From the NCBI GenBank assembly GCA_963971285.1, contig OZ020244.1:31124001-31188000 (forward strand): DNA of 64,000 nucleotides, in the 5' to 3' direction. This document shows, in pieces, positions 21,599 through 34,800 of this stretch (positions within the stretch are counted from its first letter, which is position 1; every line of letters starts with the position of its first letter). The DNA is from Astropecten irregularis. Taxonomy: Eukaryota > Echinodermata > Asteroidea > Paxillosida > Astropectinidae. Both the position numbers and the translations under genes were made by a program. The notes under the pieces were generated by a model. That model did not search any database. It was not told where the DNA came from and saw only the letters and a program-made list of their open reading frames with translations.

Positions 21599-23858
21599 TA
21601 GATAGGACAAAAATATAGTTTATTTTGTATTAATATCTGTATTAAATGTGGAAGACAATTCGAAATTTAGACACTGGCTTGAGTGGCTTGCAAGGGCCTT
21701 CTGTGGCTGTTATTGGTTGGCGTACCTGGAGGAAAGAAAGCACAAGAGGGCGCTAAGATCTGGCTTTTAGTCCCAAGGGTGCACCACACTAAGGTTGCAC
21801 CCAAGTAAATAATAGACAACAGTGATAAAGCCTTATACTTCAAAAATCATTAAAAAATATACAGAACTCTCACAGCTGTTCAAGTTGCACAGAAGAATGA
21901 TGATGAAGTTGATGAACATGTCACCTTTCATTTTTTTTCATTTTATGGTGGGTTGACCATTGAATTTTTGAGATAATTATACTCATTCTCAGCTGACCCC
22001 CCCTTAAAACAAGGTATGGATCACTCCAGTCAAAGAAGCCATTTTCAAAAAAAATCCCCCTGCAAAGCGGCTGAAATAGACCCACTTTCTCACCCAATTG
22101 CATCACAAATGGAAGCCCAGAGTCCAGGCAGGAGGTCCAGTGCCATATTTCTTCAATCCCTCATTTTTATAGCTCTTAGAACTCTCTTATTTAAAATATA
22201 TTGAGTGCTTAACTTTTATTAATGAGCACGGTGGACAGATTTTGGGACTATTTACTTGGGTGCACCCCTAAACACCATTACACGAACTGAAGATCAAGAT
22301 TGGCCAGAGAAGACCTGGCCCATGAGAAGATCTTTCTGCCTTGTCAAGTGACCATTGGGACAACTTGAATCAAGGAAAAGATTTAACTTTGGGTAGCTTT
22401 TGGTCAGGCTTATGACACCTTAACAGAAAAATATCCAAACAAATTAAAAAATACCAACTGTAATAAACTACTGCAAACTGCTAATCAACCAAAATAATGA
22501 CCTGAAAATGTATAAAATGCTTGGGAGTTACGATCGAGGGCCTGATCGAGGATCTTTCTCAAAGGCAAAACTCAATCCTATCAGGATCTTTGTCAAAGAA
22601 AGACTAAATGCCTTTAGATCGAGTAAAATCCTGCTAGGATCGAAACGTCAGACCCTCCTAAATAAACTCCAAGCGCATTAAAAACACAATAATGCCATTC
22701 ATATGTAATGCCATTGTCAACCCACCGTTACCATGACAATTCAATTACTTAGACATTGCCCTTAGTCTAGAGTTAAACAAGATGGAATAAAAAAGCAATT
22801 TCACTGACCTCCACAATCCGCTCATTTCAGAGAAAAAGAGACAAAGGAATTCCTTGTGGATTTATAAAAGCCCTGCTTAAGTACAGCTTTTGTTGTGCAT
22901 TTTCTGCCTGGCTTTTTTATAATTGCCATTGGTCTGTGTTTTTTCAAGACCTTGTAAACTTCATTGCATTTTTGGTCCGTAATTGAAGTTCTCTGAGGTA
23001 TGGTTGTGAATGCCGATAGCAATGAAGGTAGTTTTTTTCGGTGTTTTTCCCTCAGACAAATTGTTGGGATTTAGGAAGTCGTTGAAAAAGATTGAGGACA
23101 ACCTTGTTGGGTATTTTGGCAGTTTTGTGGTCTCAGGCTAAAGAATTAACCCTGTCATTTGTCTGCTTTTATAACTGTTTGCTAGTCATGACCTATCAAT
23201 GGTGGTGGGGGCTATATTTTTCTGGTGAAGGCTGACATGAAATCTTCCAAGGCTGACAGTCATTACTTTCTGGCCTCCGCTATTCATCAGAGCCGGCACA
23301 ATCATCCACCCTTGCACTGGTAATTGTGTGTGTACACACTTCAATGTCATCTGGGGTCGATTTCACCAAATTCTTCGTGACTTACTATCAATCGTAGGAC
23401 TTTTGATGCATTAAAGCCCTAGTGGGATAGCCCCCTGCGATGGGTTATCCTTCGTAACTCGAGTTAAGATCGATCACAGGGCTTCGTAAAATCGACCCCA
23501 GAACTTATTTCATTGGTGTGACACATGATATTGATAAAGACAGGGGATCTACTAAAATAAAAAAATCATTAAAGTATATATGCAACTTTACAGATTTTAA
23601 TCTGAATTCAGATTGTTTCTAGCCATTTGTATACCCCAATTCTGAATTTCTTTTCCTTTTCAAACGTTTTTGAATCATACACTTATCTATTTTCAAGAAT
23701 TTCAAGCCTCCTTTAATGATTTTCACTTATCTTCTGAAGTACTGTCTTGGATCATGCTATGTGTCTACACACAATACGTAAAGACATACATCAATTTGCA
23801 GGTTTATTTGGCATAGTCCAGTTGCATCTCTGCTTCTAGATTTTGAAAAGTTTTTCAA
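21599..23858. other. Gene-free stretch with foldback repeats
   Basis: An inverted pair, TGCACCCAAGTAAATAAT (about 21795) against ATTTACTTGGGTGCA (about 22244), bounds a segment of roughly 470 bp. A foldback-E fragment lies at about 22540-22680 (CAGGATC, then GATCGAAACGTCAGACCCTC). A foldback with ends GGTCGATTTCACC and AAAATCGACC lies at 23354-23505. No gene is supported. Confidence 0.45.
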
Positions 23859-24219
23859 TTAAAGGTAGTATCATACTTTGGTAAGAGACCAAAACAGAAA
23901 TTTCCACAGATTTACGTATAACTTACAGGGTGTGAAGATGGTTGTGGTAGAAACATACCGTTAACATTTTTCCCCCTGAAATTTATCCAGAAATCAGTCA
24001 AACAACGACTTGAAATCTTTTTGATCTTTTAAAAGATCAAAAATAAAATAGAAAAGACTTAAGAAATACTGTGGCCGTTTTTCACTGTTTTCTCAAAAAG
24101 TGGGCATCGTATGGGACTGAAATGTTCACAGATGACTATTACTGTATCGTCCTTGATATTTGTGCCCATGAATCTGTATTTCTTTGACAAAAACCAAAGT
24201 ATGACATGTATGATACTTA
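23859..24219. mobile_element. MITE-A copy 5
   Basis: TTAA at 23859-23862, then AGGTAGTATCATACTTTGG. The right end is damaged (AAAGTATGACATGTATGATACTTAG), with a short internal duplication and no clear TTAA. Confidence 0.75.
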
Positions 24220-25480
24220 GTCAAATTTTGTGACCATTTTTTATATTTTTGCACGTCTTGTTTTGAATTAAGATTCATTATTGCCACAACTTGCTCACAC
24301 TGGTCACGTGATCAAAACTTGTGCATACTACTTAAAAGTAATTTTGCTATTATTAACTAAACAATGGGTAAGCCTGCGGCTACAGTGTATATGTTAACCT
24401 TTTAAGGCTACAGTATACTGTAAGATCTTGGAGGAGTCTTTTCCTTCCTCCATGGTAAGATTAATTAGAGACTTTGCACGATTTAAAACAACACTCGGTA
24501 ACTCGGTAAGGCTAGTTTTGGAATGTTCCTCAGTTCATTTGCGATTGGATTAACATTGAATTCATTTCCTTGTTTGTTTGATCATGCACAGTACAAGTTG
24601 ATAAATATTCATCTGATTATCATAGCACATGCATCAAGCCTGATTCCTGTCAGAATAATGTGTCAAATGAGTTGGGGGGGGGGTTATAGAGGGGGGGCAG
24701 AAGTGAGGATCTTGAGTTTGTTTACACCACCTCAAGTGATGCATAAATCACGTGTGTAATGAGCTGGTGAGTTGAGGCATTATAATATTATACTGTGAAT
24801 GGTTGGGGGTCCTTCTTGAGCATTATGACTGATCTGCCTAGTGGCCTAGTGCATGCCATGCCATGCTATTAGCTAGCTAGTCCACTACTAGTGGTTGTGT
24901 CACCAGTGGTCCTCTGTGGGATCTACACAAGGCCAGCTAGCCCAGTGTAACTTGTGTAGCAACACAACACAAGTGTCACAAATCTGTTACTGGTAGCACA
25001 CGCCTCATTACTGCCTGCTTATCCAGTTTTGACTGCTTCGGTCCCCCAGTCAAGAAGGTCTTGTCAAGTTCTTTTTGTACTCCTACTGTGGCCCTGGTCA
25101 TAAAGTTGAAAAGAACTTGGTGATTTCAGTGTTGACATTGTGACAGGGGTTGTATTGATGTGTCCTATTATCATAGTGTGCCTCCACAGTTGAAATAAGG
25201 ACACATACTGCACTGTTATAGCTCTCTGTGGATGGTGTGTTAGTCCAGGAACACACTTGGATTTTTGTTTTGTTTCCTTTTCGCAGCTCTGTGGTGGTGG
25301 TGGTAGTGGGAATCTCATAATATACCATCAAAGACTGAACTTATCACAGCTTCCTGCATCGTCATGGAATGTTTTGTCTGAATGTTGCTGGTGACCTGAC
25401 ACCAAAATCCATTCATGTCTTATCAATTTATTGCGACCCCGCAGCCTACAGACTTTTAGTTTTAAGACTGTTTCAGGAAG
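24220..25480. other. Gene-free stretch upstream of RELN
   Basis: Contains G-rich runs at 24674-24706 and no recognisable gene. Upstream non-coding exons of RELN or enhancers could lie here; I cannot see them. Confidence 0.4.
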
Positions 25481-25486
25481 TATAAA
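25481..25486 (+). promoter_or_regulatory. RELN: Candidate TATA box of RELN
   Basis: TATAAA 117 bases upstream of the start codon would place transcription start near 25510. No ATG occurs between there and the start codon. Whether this is the real promoter or lies inside a longer 5' untranslated region is unknown. Confidence 0.4.
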
Positions 25487-25597
25487 GCTTCAGAACAATT
25501 CTCCTCCGAGCTCGACCAGCTGATTTCAGATTTTGACGGTGGATCTTCTATTCAGTTTTTCATTCTGTCATTCCACTCGGTATCTTATCTCATAGAC

Positions 25598-25817
25598 ATG
25601 CGGAGTGTCATCTGTCCGGTCGTCGTGGTAGTCGGTCTCCTGCTGTGTGGTCTCCCGTGTCGCGTCTCAAGCCAACTGTATCCGTTCAGTCCGCCAACGT
25701 GGCAGTGCAGTTTCCGGGGGGTGGAGTCTGATCTAGGAGAGGAACAAGGAGATGTGGAGCTGTCCGTTAGCGTGGAGGGAAACCCAACCTTCTATGAGCC
25801 TGGATATTGGTATCAAG
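25598..25817 (+). CDS. RELN: RELN exon 1: signal peptide and start of reeler domain
   Basis: Residues 1-73, donor GTATGT, phase 1. MRSVIC is followed by a Val/Leu core, with likely cleavage after VSS at about residue 25. The reeler start has QLYPF, WQC, then [20 protein letters not shown], which matches GEQGEVLISLHIAGNPTYY of vertebrates. The start codon has a purine at -3 and no closer in-frame ATG upstream. Intron 1 (25818-30594) carries MITE-A copy 6, T1 copies b and c, a degenerate CCTGAATCC repeat and a G tract at 29288-29302; the rest of it (28284-30594) holds nothing else I recognise. Confidence 0.92.
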
Positions 25818-28800
25818 GTATGTCAAATCTCACTTTGTCAGTTTCTTCCCAGTTCTTTTCGGAACCAATAACTTCCATCATGAATGATCTCACCCGAATG
25901 GCCCCCACCTTAAAATGGACAAATGTCAGGAATCCCTGGAAAAAGTCCAGCATTACATCACTTCTTATTTAAAGGTAATACCATACTTATTGGTTTTCAT
26001 ACTTTGAAAGTTTGATTCATGGGCAAAAATATCAAGGAAGATACAGTAACAGTCATCTGTGAAAAATGTCAGTCCCATCGGTGCCCACTTTGTAAGAAAA
26101 CTGTGAAAAAACGGTCACAGTATTTCTTAAGTTTTTTCTCTTTTATTTTTGATTGTTTAAAAGATCAAAAATATTTTCGGTTGTTATACTAATTTCTGGA
26201 TAAATATACCATTTCAGGTGGAAAAATTGTGCCACCATCATCTTAATACCCTGTAAGTTATACATAAATCTGTGAACATTTCTGTTTTGGTTTCTTAACA
26301 AAGTATGATAGGCTACTACCTTTAAAATGCTACGTAATAATTATGATGGATATTCATAAAGCACCTTTGCAAACAGATTAAATCGCTGTACAGCTGTGAA
26401 GGGTAATAAATTATTTGCATAATTCTATCTCCTTGACAAAAAAAATCAATCATCAAATAACCACAAGGGAAACTGTATCCCTTGTGGTTATTTGATGATT
26501 ATATTAATTAAAAAGCCATATCCTCTTTGAGTGATCCCCCATGCACTGTTCCCGGGTTGCAGCATTGCTGCGCGTATCAGTGAAATGATCCTTGGGGTAT
26601 GGCGGTGTGTACGTGGTTTCATGGCTTCTGACTGCCAAACGAACAAAGATAATTGACTATTGGGGTCACCACCAGCATAGGGCTGGATAGCTCAGTTGGT
26701 AGAGTGCCTGTACGGTATTCAGGAGGTGGCCAGTTTGAATCCCGCGCCAGTCCTAATTTATTTCCAAACATCACTCAAAATAACAAGTGAAGTTGCAATT
26801 TTATTAGGATTAATGGTGGTGGCTGGCATGAAGCATAAGCTTGCAATTTTGCTTTGTTCACTTTTCAATGAAACAAAATCAATAAATACCAAACCTGTTA
26901 CAGAAGAAATTCTGCCTCCATGGTTATAGCGAGAACTTTTACAAAAGTCCAGTAGGTCAATAACCATGTGTTCATAATCATTGGGAAAAAATCTCCCCTT
27001 GAACCTTAAAATTCCCTAACCCCCTGGGGGCATTAAACTGTGACCATCCTGAATCCTCCGCAATCCTCCAATGATCATACTTTAAAAACTGCGTTATCCT
27101 GAATCCTCCACAGTCCTCCAGTGATTTCACTTATACTCAAAATGATAGGTACCTGAATCCTTCAGAATCCTTCATTGGCCCTACCTCAAAAAATTGCGTT
27201 TATCCTGAATCATTGCCACTCCTCCAGTGGTCCTCACTTGGAAAATGACATTATATCCTGAATCCTCCAAAATCCTCCAAAACTACCAGAAGGATTTTGG
27301 AGGATTCAGGTGGGTGAGGGATTTATATTTAAATTATTACAGCAAAGCAAATCAATTGTAAACTGTAAAGTCTTTAAGTTCACAAGAACTAAAATCCGAG
27401 ATCCACTCCATGTGTGTAATACTGTAGTTTCTGACCTTAGGTTCTTATCAAATTAGATTTATAAACTACTTTAAACTGTCCAAGGTTTTTCATTTTTGAG
27501 CTAAGTGTATACATCAAGATTTAAGCCATGATTTTATTCACTGTAGTGTAGGCCTACATCTTATTTCTGAAAGCTGTGAAAAGTGCACTTTGTTTGCTAC
27601 CAAATTCCATTTCTTATGACATTTTATCTGAAAACTTGCAAATTTGGGAAATTCTGACAAATTATCAACGGAACCTGAAAATGTTGTTGTCAGGCTCACA
27701 TTCTATTAGCAAAAGAGGACAGACACTTAATAAGCTCCATACTCAATTGTATGTGTGCAGATTTATGTCTGTATATACTGGTAGCAACTCTTGCAGGGTC
27801 CATAAAATATGACCCCACTCCAGTCGATGAAACCCTCGATAAATTTCCCTTGCCAATTTTGAAGAATTTTCAAATTTCTGGGGTTTTACACTGTTCATGT
27901 CCTACTGACTTTGTGTGTTGTTTCTCTGCCTATAAATCTTCCATACATGATTTCTAATATTCCTGCCAACAGAATCACTATTCAATACTGCATGTACATT
28001 TTTGTGGTTATTTGATGATTATATTGATTAAAAAAACGCATCCTCTTTGAGTGATTACCATGTACCATTCCCAGGTTGCAGCATTGCTGCGATTATCAAT
28101 GAAATGATCCCTGGGATATGTAGCGGTGTGTGAGTGGTTTCATCATGGCTGACAAACAATACCGCCAACATAGGGCTGGAAAGCTCAAAATAATGGTAGA
28201 GCTGCGCCAGTATGGTATTCTGGGGGTCACTGGTTTGAATCCCACTCCAGTAAATTTTTCTTTGTTCACTTTTCAAATTTCAGGAATGTGTGAAACAGCA
28301 AAATGCATAATCATAATTGGTATTGGTCTTTAAAGGTTTACTGTAATCAAATTTGGGAAAAGGGTGAAAGTGCTTTAAAATGTTTCTTAATACATAATTA
28401 ATGACTATACAAATTTACATTTCTATGTACATGTCAGTGCTTAATTTTGACCAAAAAGTTACAAAATCAGTACATATACGTGGTGTTCTACATGTGACGT
28501 AAGCAAGGTTTTCGTCGCGAAAAGTGGGATGCTAAATTATGGGTCTAAACTACCTCCTTTTTCTACTCACAATATTTTTTATCACAAGCAATGATAGACA
28601 GGTTGAGTTTTATAACAATACAGATGTAACTTCATGTGAGTTTTGATTACAGTAAACCATTATTGGAGAAAATAGGCAATTATAGAAATAATTAACTTTG
28701 TTTCAGCCCTATCCTGTTTGAGGAAACTTTTTGTGTAAAGATATATTCAATTTTTGTCCATGTCCCATTTTTGTAACGTAACTAACCGAAAATAAAGTAC

Positions 28801-31800
28801 TTATATAACAACTGACAAAATGTGTTTAAAAGTTTGCTAGTATTTTGTGTAATAGGTCTAGACAAGATGTATCAATGGTACAAAAATGGAGACTTGATAG
28901 GCTTTCATCTTCATACTAGAACCCACAGAACTGTGCTAAACAGCTAAAAGTGTAACAAAACTAACCGTGGAATTGCCCTGTTAATCTTCATGGTTCTGAA
29001 TATCTGTTGCTGAGAATTGAATTATTTGCCAGCTTGGCTACAGGAAGGAGACTTTTATCAAGTTTGTGTCTCAATCCTCATTGCTTGGCTAATTCCTGAT
29101 GTTTCCTTGCATTCTACATAATATTCTGGATTACACAAACTGGCAAAATATGATCTGAACAAATAAAACAGAAGTATTCTCAGTCCTGTTTCCTGCCAAG
29201 TAGCTTTCCTGCCAAGGGACCAGGGGTCATCAGATTGGCAGACGGAACATAAATATTAAGATGAACAATGCATTGTTCCTTTTTTTTGGGGGGGGGGGGG
29301 GGTTCGTTCTTTTGGTTTAAATACTATTTTTGTCAAAGCTTGCTTTGATGGCCCAGAATTGATAGTGCATTTAGATGCATATAAGCAAGGCAGTATTCAA
29401 AAGAAGTCTTACTTTATTCCCAGGAAGATAACAAAACAGCACCGATGATTTGGGTCTGTTATTTACGATTATGTACTTGAACTTGCCGCAACTACACATC
29501 CATCAGTTTGGGATAAATTGCCGACTTCGCTGGCGGGCCCCCAATTTGTCACCGTTTCTCAAAGAGACCCCAGAGCGGGGGCATTCTTTTCCCTGACCTA
29601 GGAGAACTTTCAGCCGAAGATTTACGGACTAAAATCATCTGATCTGAGAAAAACCAGATGCAAGAATCTCAAAATCTTGTAGAGTTCCACGGCAGACCAT
29701 AGACCCATCTCAGAGTTTTTTAATGTCGATTCGGTTTCATCGACGATTGACGTGTTTATTTATTCTGAATTCTGTAGTTTGACTTCTGCTGAAAACATGG
29801 TGGGAACAAGAATGGGGAGGGGAGAGGCAATGACTTCTGTTATCTTTGTATTGGCCTAAAGCTGTTACTAAACCAAACTTGATTAAAGTCGTATACTCTC
29901 CATTTTTTTTCCGAACATAGTCAGTGAAAAATAAATTGAAAATGGAATATTGCTCGAAGGTGAATAAATTACAAATGGAATGAACCAAGAAATGTTTAAT
30001 TGTCAAAAGGGACTATTTGTTTTTTGTCATTTTTGTTTAAACAATTGGTTACTGTTAGTGGATGCAAAAACTCATTTGAAGTTCTTTATTCAAAGTCTAA
30101 GGTATTCTGATCCCACGTTTGTTTGTTTGTACTTTGTTTCTTATTTCTTTGTTTTTGGAAAATGTTGCAGGTTAGGAGACGAACCTTTGGCTCAACGCTC
30201 AACAACCCCAAAAGTGTAAACTGTTTGTCCATTTTGCCAAAAGTAGAAAATGCTTTTTACATACATGATGTAAAAGAAACATTGTGCACTTGATCTAAAT
30301 GCACAGAAAATTACTAAAATCTAATTACAGAAAACGTATATACCATAAATCGCACACGTTGCACGTGATTACATAGGTTAACCGTTAACCTGATTTTTTT
30401 TTGCAATCAGTATAAACTGGATATGAAATTACCCGATTTTGCCAAGCACTTTAGTGTACATCTATGATTGGATGATAACAAAAGGCCCCCCCAACAAAAA
30501 ATTAAAATTAAAAAAAATCCCAAAACAACAACAACAACAACAACAATGTTGCAACTGATGCAACTTTGTTTTCATTTTCCACGTATCATTCCAGTTAGTC
30601 TGACATCAAGTTCTAGATTCAATGGCATATCTATCACGGGACTCTACACGGGCCAGAGCCAGGCGGGGAGTTCCGTGGGGCCCGTGGATGATGGAGTCCC
30701 CATACCGGGCGAGTCCTACAGCTGCTCCCTGATCCACCAGCAAATGATGAGGATTCCCCAGACGGAGATATCCATGTTCTGGCTGGCACCGGAGGAAGGC
30801 AGTGGATGCATCAATTTCATGTAAGTGTCATTATTATTATTGTTACATGTAATTAATATTATTATCGATTTGATTCACCCCGCTGACCCCAGCTAGCTCG
30901 GTGGCCGAGAGGTACGGTATCTGCGCTAGTAAGCAGGAGGTCGTGGGTTCGAATCCCACCTGAGCCAGCATGTGATTTTTTCACATGCACCCACAAGCAC
31001 TGAGTATACAGTGCTTATCCACGTCGGTGAAGGGCAAGCCAAATTTGCATAAAATTATGATCTATTTCCCGACCAAAAATCATTTAATATTCATAATATT
31101 ATTATCATTAAATAACCACAAGGGAAACTGACTGGTTGATTTTTAGTATTAATTGAAAAGTGAACAAAGAAAAATTGACGTTTCGATCCAAGCAGGATCT
31201 TTTTCTCATTAAGATTCTGCTTTAGAGTACCGGTAAGCCTTTGAGTAAGATCCTGCTATAGGATCGAAACATCAGGCCCTCATACATGTAACTCCAAGAA
31301 AGTCATTATTATGTTATTAAAATATTTTTGTTCAAAGTATTTTAGCATTTTGTTATTGTAGAAAAGACAGGTCATGGTTTTTTTCAGTAGGCACGTTCAT
31401 ACAAAGCGCGACTCAAATTATAGTCACGCTTTTTGGTGTGTGAGAACGTGCCTATTGTCACACTGTGCTTCCCCAAGCCTACTACCTAACTTGTTGCCTT
31501 CACCATGAAATGTCATTCCAGTTCTTGTATTTTTATGGACCAAAAAAGGACCAAAAACAAACAAACAAACAAACAAACAAACACCATTTTAAAAATATGA
31601 ATTGCAATGTAAAGAATTAGAAACAAAGCAATTTAACACTTAAGTTTGGGCATGAATTCCGTTGCACTTTAAAAAAAATCTTATCAGCGTTGCTATAGGC
31701 CTATACTGTCCCCAACAAACAAACATGTTCACTTCGGAGAACTAGAGTGGATTGGGGGGTTTATTTTAGTGCAACAGAATGTGCTGCCCATTATCCATTA

Positions 31801-34800
31801 ATATCACTCAACAGGCTACAACATGAATGCTTTCTGAAGTGGGCAAGGAAAGTCCGAAACCCATTCCCAGACAAGATGTTTAAAAGAAAACCGGTTTTAA
31901 AGTTGATGGCAACGTGATAAGGAAAAAAGTGATCAAAGTCACGCAATGTCACGTCGCTGGTAGCGACGTTTCAGATGCTGGAACTGCTTAATGATAAACA
32001 GCAGACTGGATGAGAAAGGGGAAAGCCGTAATGGGTTTGGAGTTTCCTTTTGGCTTTTCCTGTCATTTCGGAAGCATTCCGGGATGGCTGAGCATGCCTG
32101 AGCTGTCCTCTGAAGTACTGTCTGGTGACATTAGGGCACGGCTGGTCGCATTTGAAGTGCTTTTTTGTCTGGCTGGTGTTTGCCTTTTATGATTGATTGA
32201 CTCTTCCATCTGCCATGTGACTAAAAAGAACTTTTGTTCTCAAGCTAACTGGTCTGGTCATGGATCACTGTCGTGGAGTCAGTGCCGGAAAGGATTGCAT
32301 TTGAGGCATGAATGGTCTCTTTTAGGAACGCTTAACATCTCTTTTAAGTGGCAGAGGAATTAGTCTGCTCTGAGAGCCATTTGTCAGCTTTGATTGTACA
32401 CATTACCAAGTCTGATGTCAATAACCTCGTGATGATCTTTGAAACATTTGGTCCTCCGCATGTCATACATATCATTAAATGATTCCAGTCTATAGCATTT
32501 CCCTTTGCAATTAGTTGTTTTCAGTGCTTAAAATATACTGCAGGCCAGCATAATATCCCTTCCAATTTTGGCGGCAAATGACATTTGAATGAGATTTTGA
32601 TAGCTTGCAACTTTTATGATTCTCAAAAAATAAGGCTCTTTTCATGCACAAAGTATATGCACCAGTTTATAGTGGTAGCAGGGCAAGATATGCAAACTGC
32701 CAAACTGTTTGTCAAAAGTCAATCGAAAATAAATCAGAAATTGTTTTTTAAAAATTGGATCAATATGCTTTTACTATTGTTGTAACACCTTATTTTGTAA
32801 TCATCAAATAACCACAAGGGAAACTGACTGTATTATTGTCATTGAAAAGTGAAAAAAGAAAAATTAACTGGAGCGGGAATCGAACGATCTTTGCAAAAGT
32901 CTTTGCAAATTTTATAGAAAATTATCAACATTCCATTTGCTAAATGTTTGAATGATTTCTGCTATGTGTGACTTTCTAGTTAAAAATGAGACTTGTTGCC
33001 TATATCACCATATTGATTTGTAATGTAACATCACATTTTGCTTAGCAATTAAGATCAAGTCATATTGAGGTAGTATCATACTTTGGTAAGAAACCAAAAC
33101 AGAAATTTTCACAGATTTATGTATAATTTATAGGGTATGAAGATGGTGCTGGTAGAGAAACATGCTGTTAAAAGGTTTCCGCCTAAAATGGTGTACCGGT
33201 ATATATCCAGAAATTAGTAAAACAACGACCGGAAATCTTTTTTATCTTTTAAAAGATCAAAAATAAAAGAGAAAAGACTTAAGAAATACTGTGGCTGTTT
33301 TTCACTGTTTTCTCAGTCAAAAAGTGGGCACCGTATGGGACTAAAATTTTCACAGATGACTGTTACTGTATCTGTCTTGATATTTTTGCCCATGAATCTG
33401 TATTCCTTTGATAAAAACCAAAGTATGATAGGCCCTATTACCTTTAAATCTTAAAGTGAAATACACTCTGGGTGTGGTTTTCCAAATTTCACCTGGTGAT
33501 ACTGGACGCAGTTTGGGAAATTTTGGTGGTATAATGTCATAAAAAGTTTGTCTTCAGTGATATAGCTATAATGGCAGCTCCTGGGCCCACTACTTTCTAC
33601 TCATTTTTAACAACTGATGGCTCATCGTGTTATCTTCTTTCTCTTTCTTGCAGGGTGACTGCATTTCTTGGTCAGCAGACGATTCTAGAGGATGCTTACG
33701 CCTTGCAGCTTTGTGAGAGAGGGCTGCCCGTATTTGCTCCCTTTAGACCGCAGTTAGGTAGGTTTCCATTGATATTATTAATCATCATTAAGCATCTTCA
33801 TGCCCTAATTAAGTGGAAAAATAAATTGAGTTGGGCAATTTTATGGTAACATTACCTGTTGAGTGACTTTGATCTATTCCTAGATAAATCATTCTTGAAA
33901 AGAGGTAACGGAAACCTACATTACAAAATGTCCCAAAATTGTGATGCCCATTCTAGTCATTGAAATGTGAACAAAAGAAAAATGACTGGAGCGGGATTCG
34001 AACCAGTGACCTAAATATCTAGAACTCTCACCAACTGAGCTATCCAGCCCTATGTTGGCAGTGTCCCTAATCTTTGAGTTATCTTTGATCGTTTAGCAGT
34101 CAGAGCCATGAAAATTGAAATGAAAATCTGTTAGTCATCAGTATCACAGACGCCATGGTAACCTGATGGAATGAATCAAAAGCTTGTTGATCATCATACC
34201 ACTCCTTCGCTGAGGGAAGCTTAGCAGCAGGTGGCTCCCACATCTAGTTTGACCTTGTCAGAAAAAATTAAAAACAGGAATCTGAGTAGGTGCCTTCAAT
34301 GAGCCGTGTGATTTCCTGAAAGCCAGTTAGTTATGAAAGTCTGCACTGCAGAAAGAAAAGAAAATATTTTGGTTACTAAAATTGTCCCTCCTACCCACCA
34401 CCCACCTCTCTCAAATCCAAACATCAGAAATGTTTAACATAATTTTGTTGTGAGGAAGCTTAAAGGTAGTATCATACTTTGTTTTTTTGTCAAAGAAGTG
34501 CAGATTCATGGGTAAAAATATCAAGACAGATACAGTAAAAGTAATCTGTAAAAATGTCAGTCCCATACGATGCCCACTTTTTGAGAAAACAGTAAAAAAC
34601 GGCCACGGTATTTCTTAAGTCTTTTCTGTTTTATTTTTTATCTTTTAAAAGATCAAAAAGATTTTTTGGATAAATACACCATTTCAGGCATAAACATTTT
34701 AATGGTATGTTTCTACCACCGCCATTTTCATACCCAGTAAGGTATGTATATATGTATATGTAAATCTGTGAACATTTCTGTTTTGGTTTCTTACCAATAC

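Noticed and set aside
26682-26757. Functional tRNA gene
   Set aside because: Has A and B boxes, but the anticodon arm is defective and many diverged copies with shared leader and tail exist, so it is a tRNA-derived repeat.
30885-30968. Functional tRNA gene with variable arm
   Set aside because: Same body and tail occur at 46588 and 47985; the D and anticodon arms do not fold as a normal tRNA.
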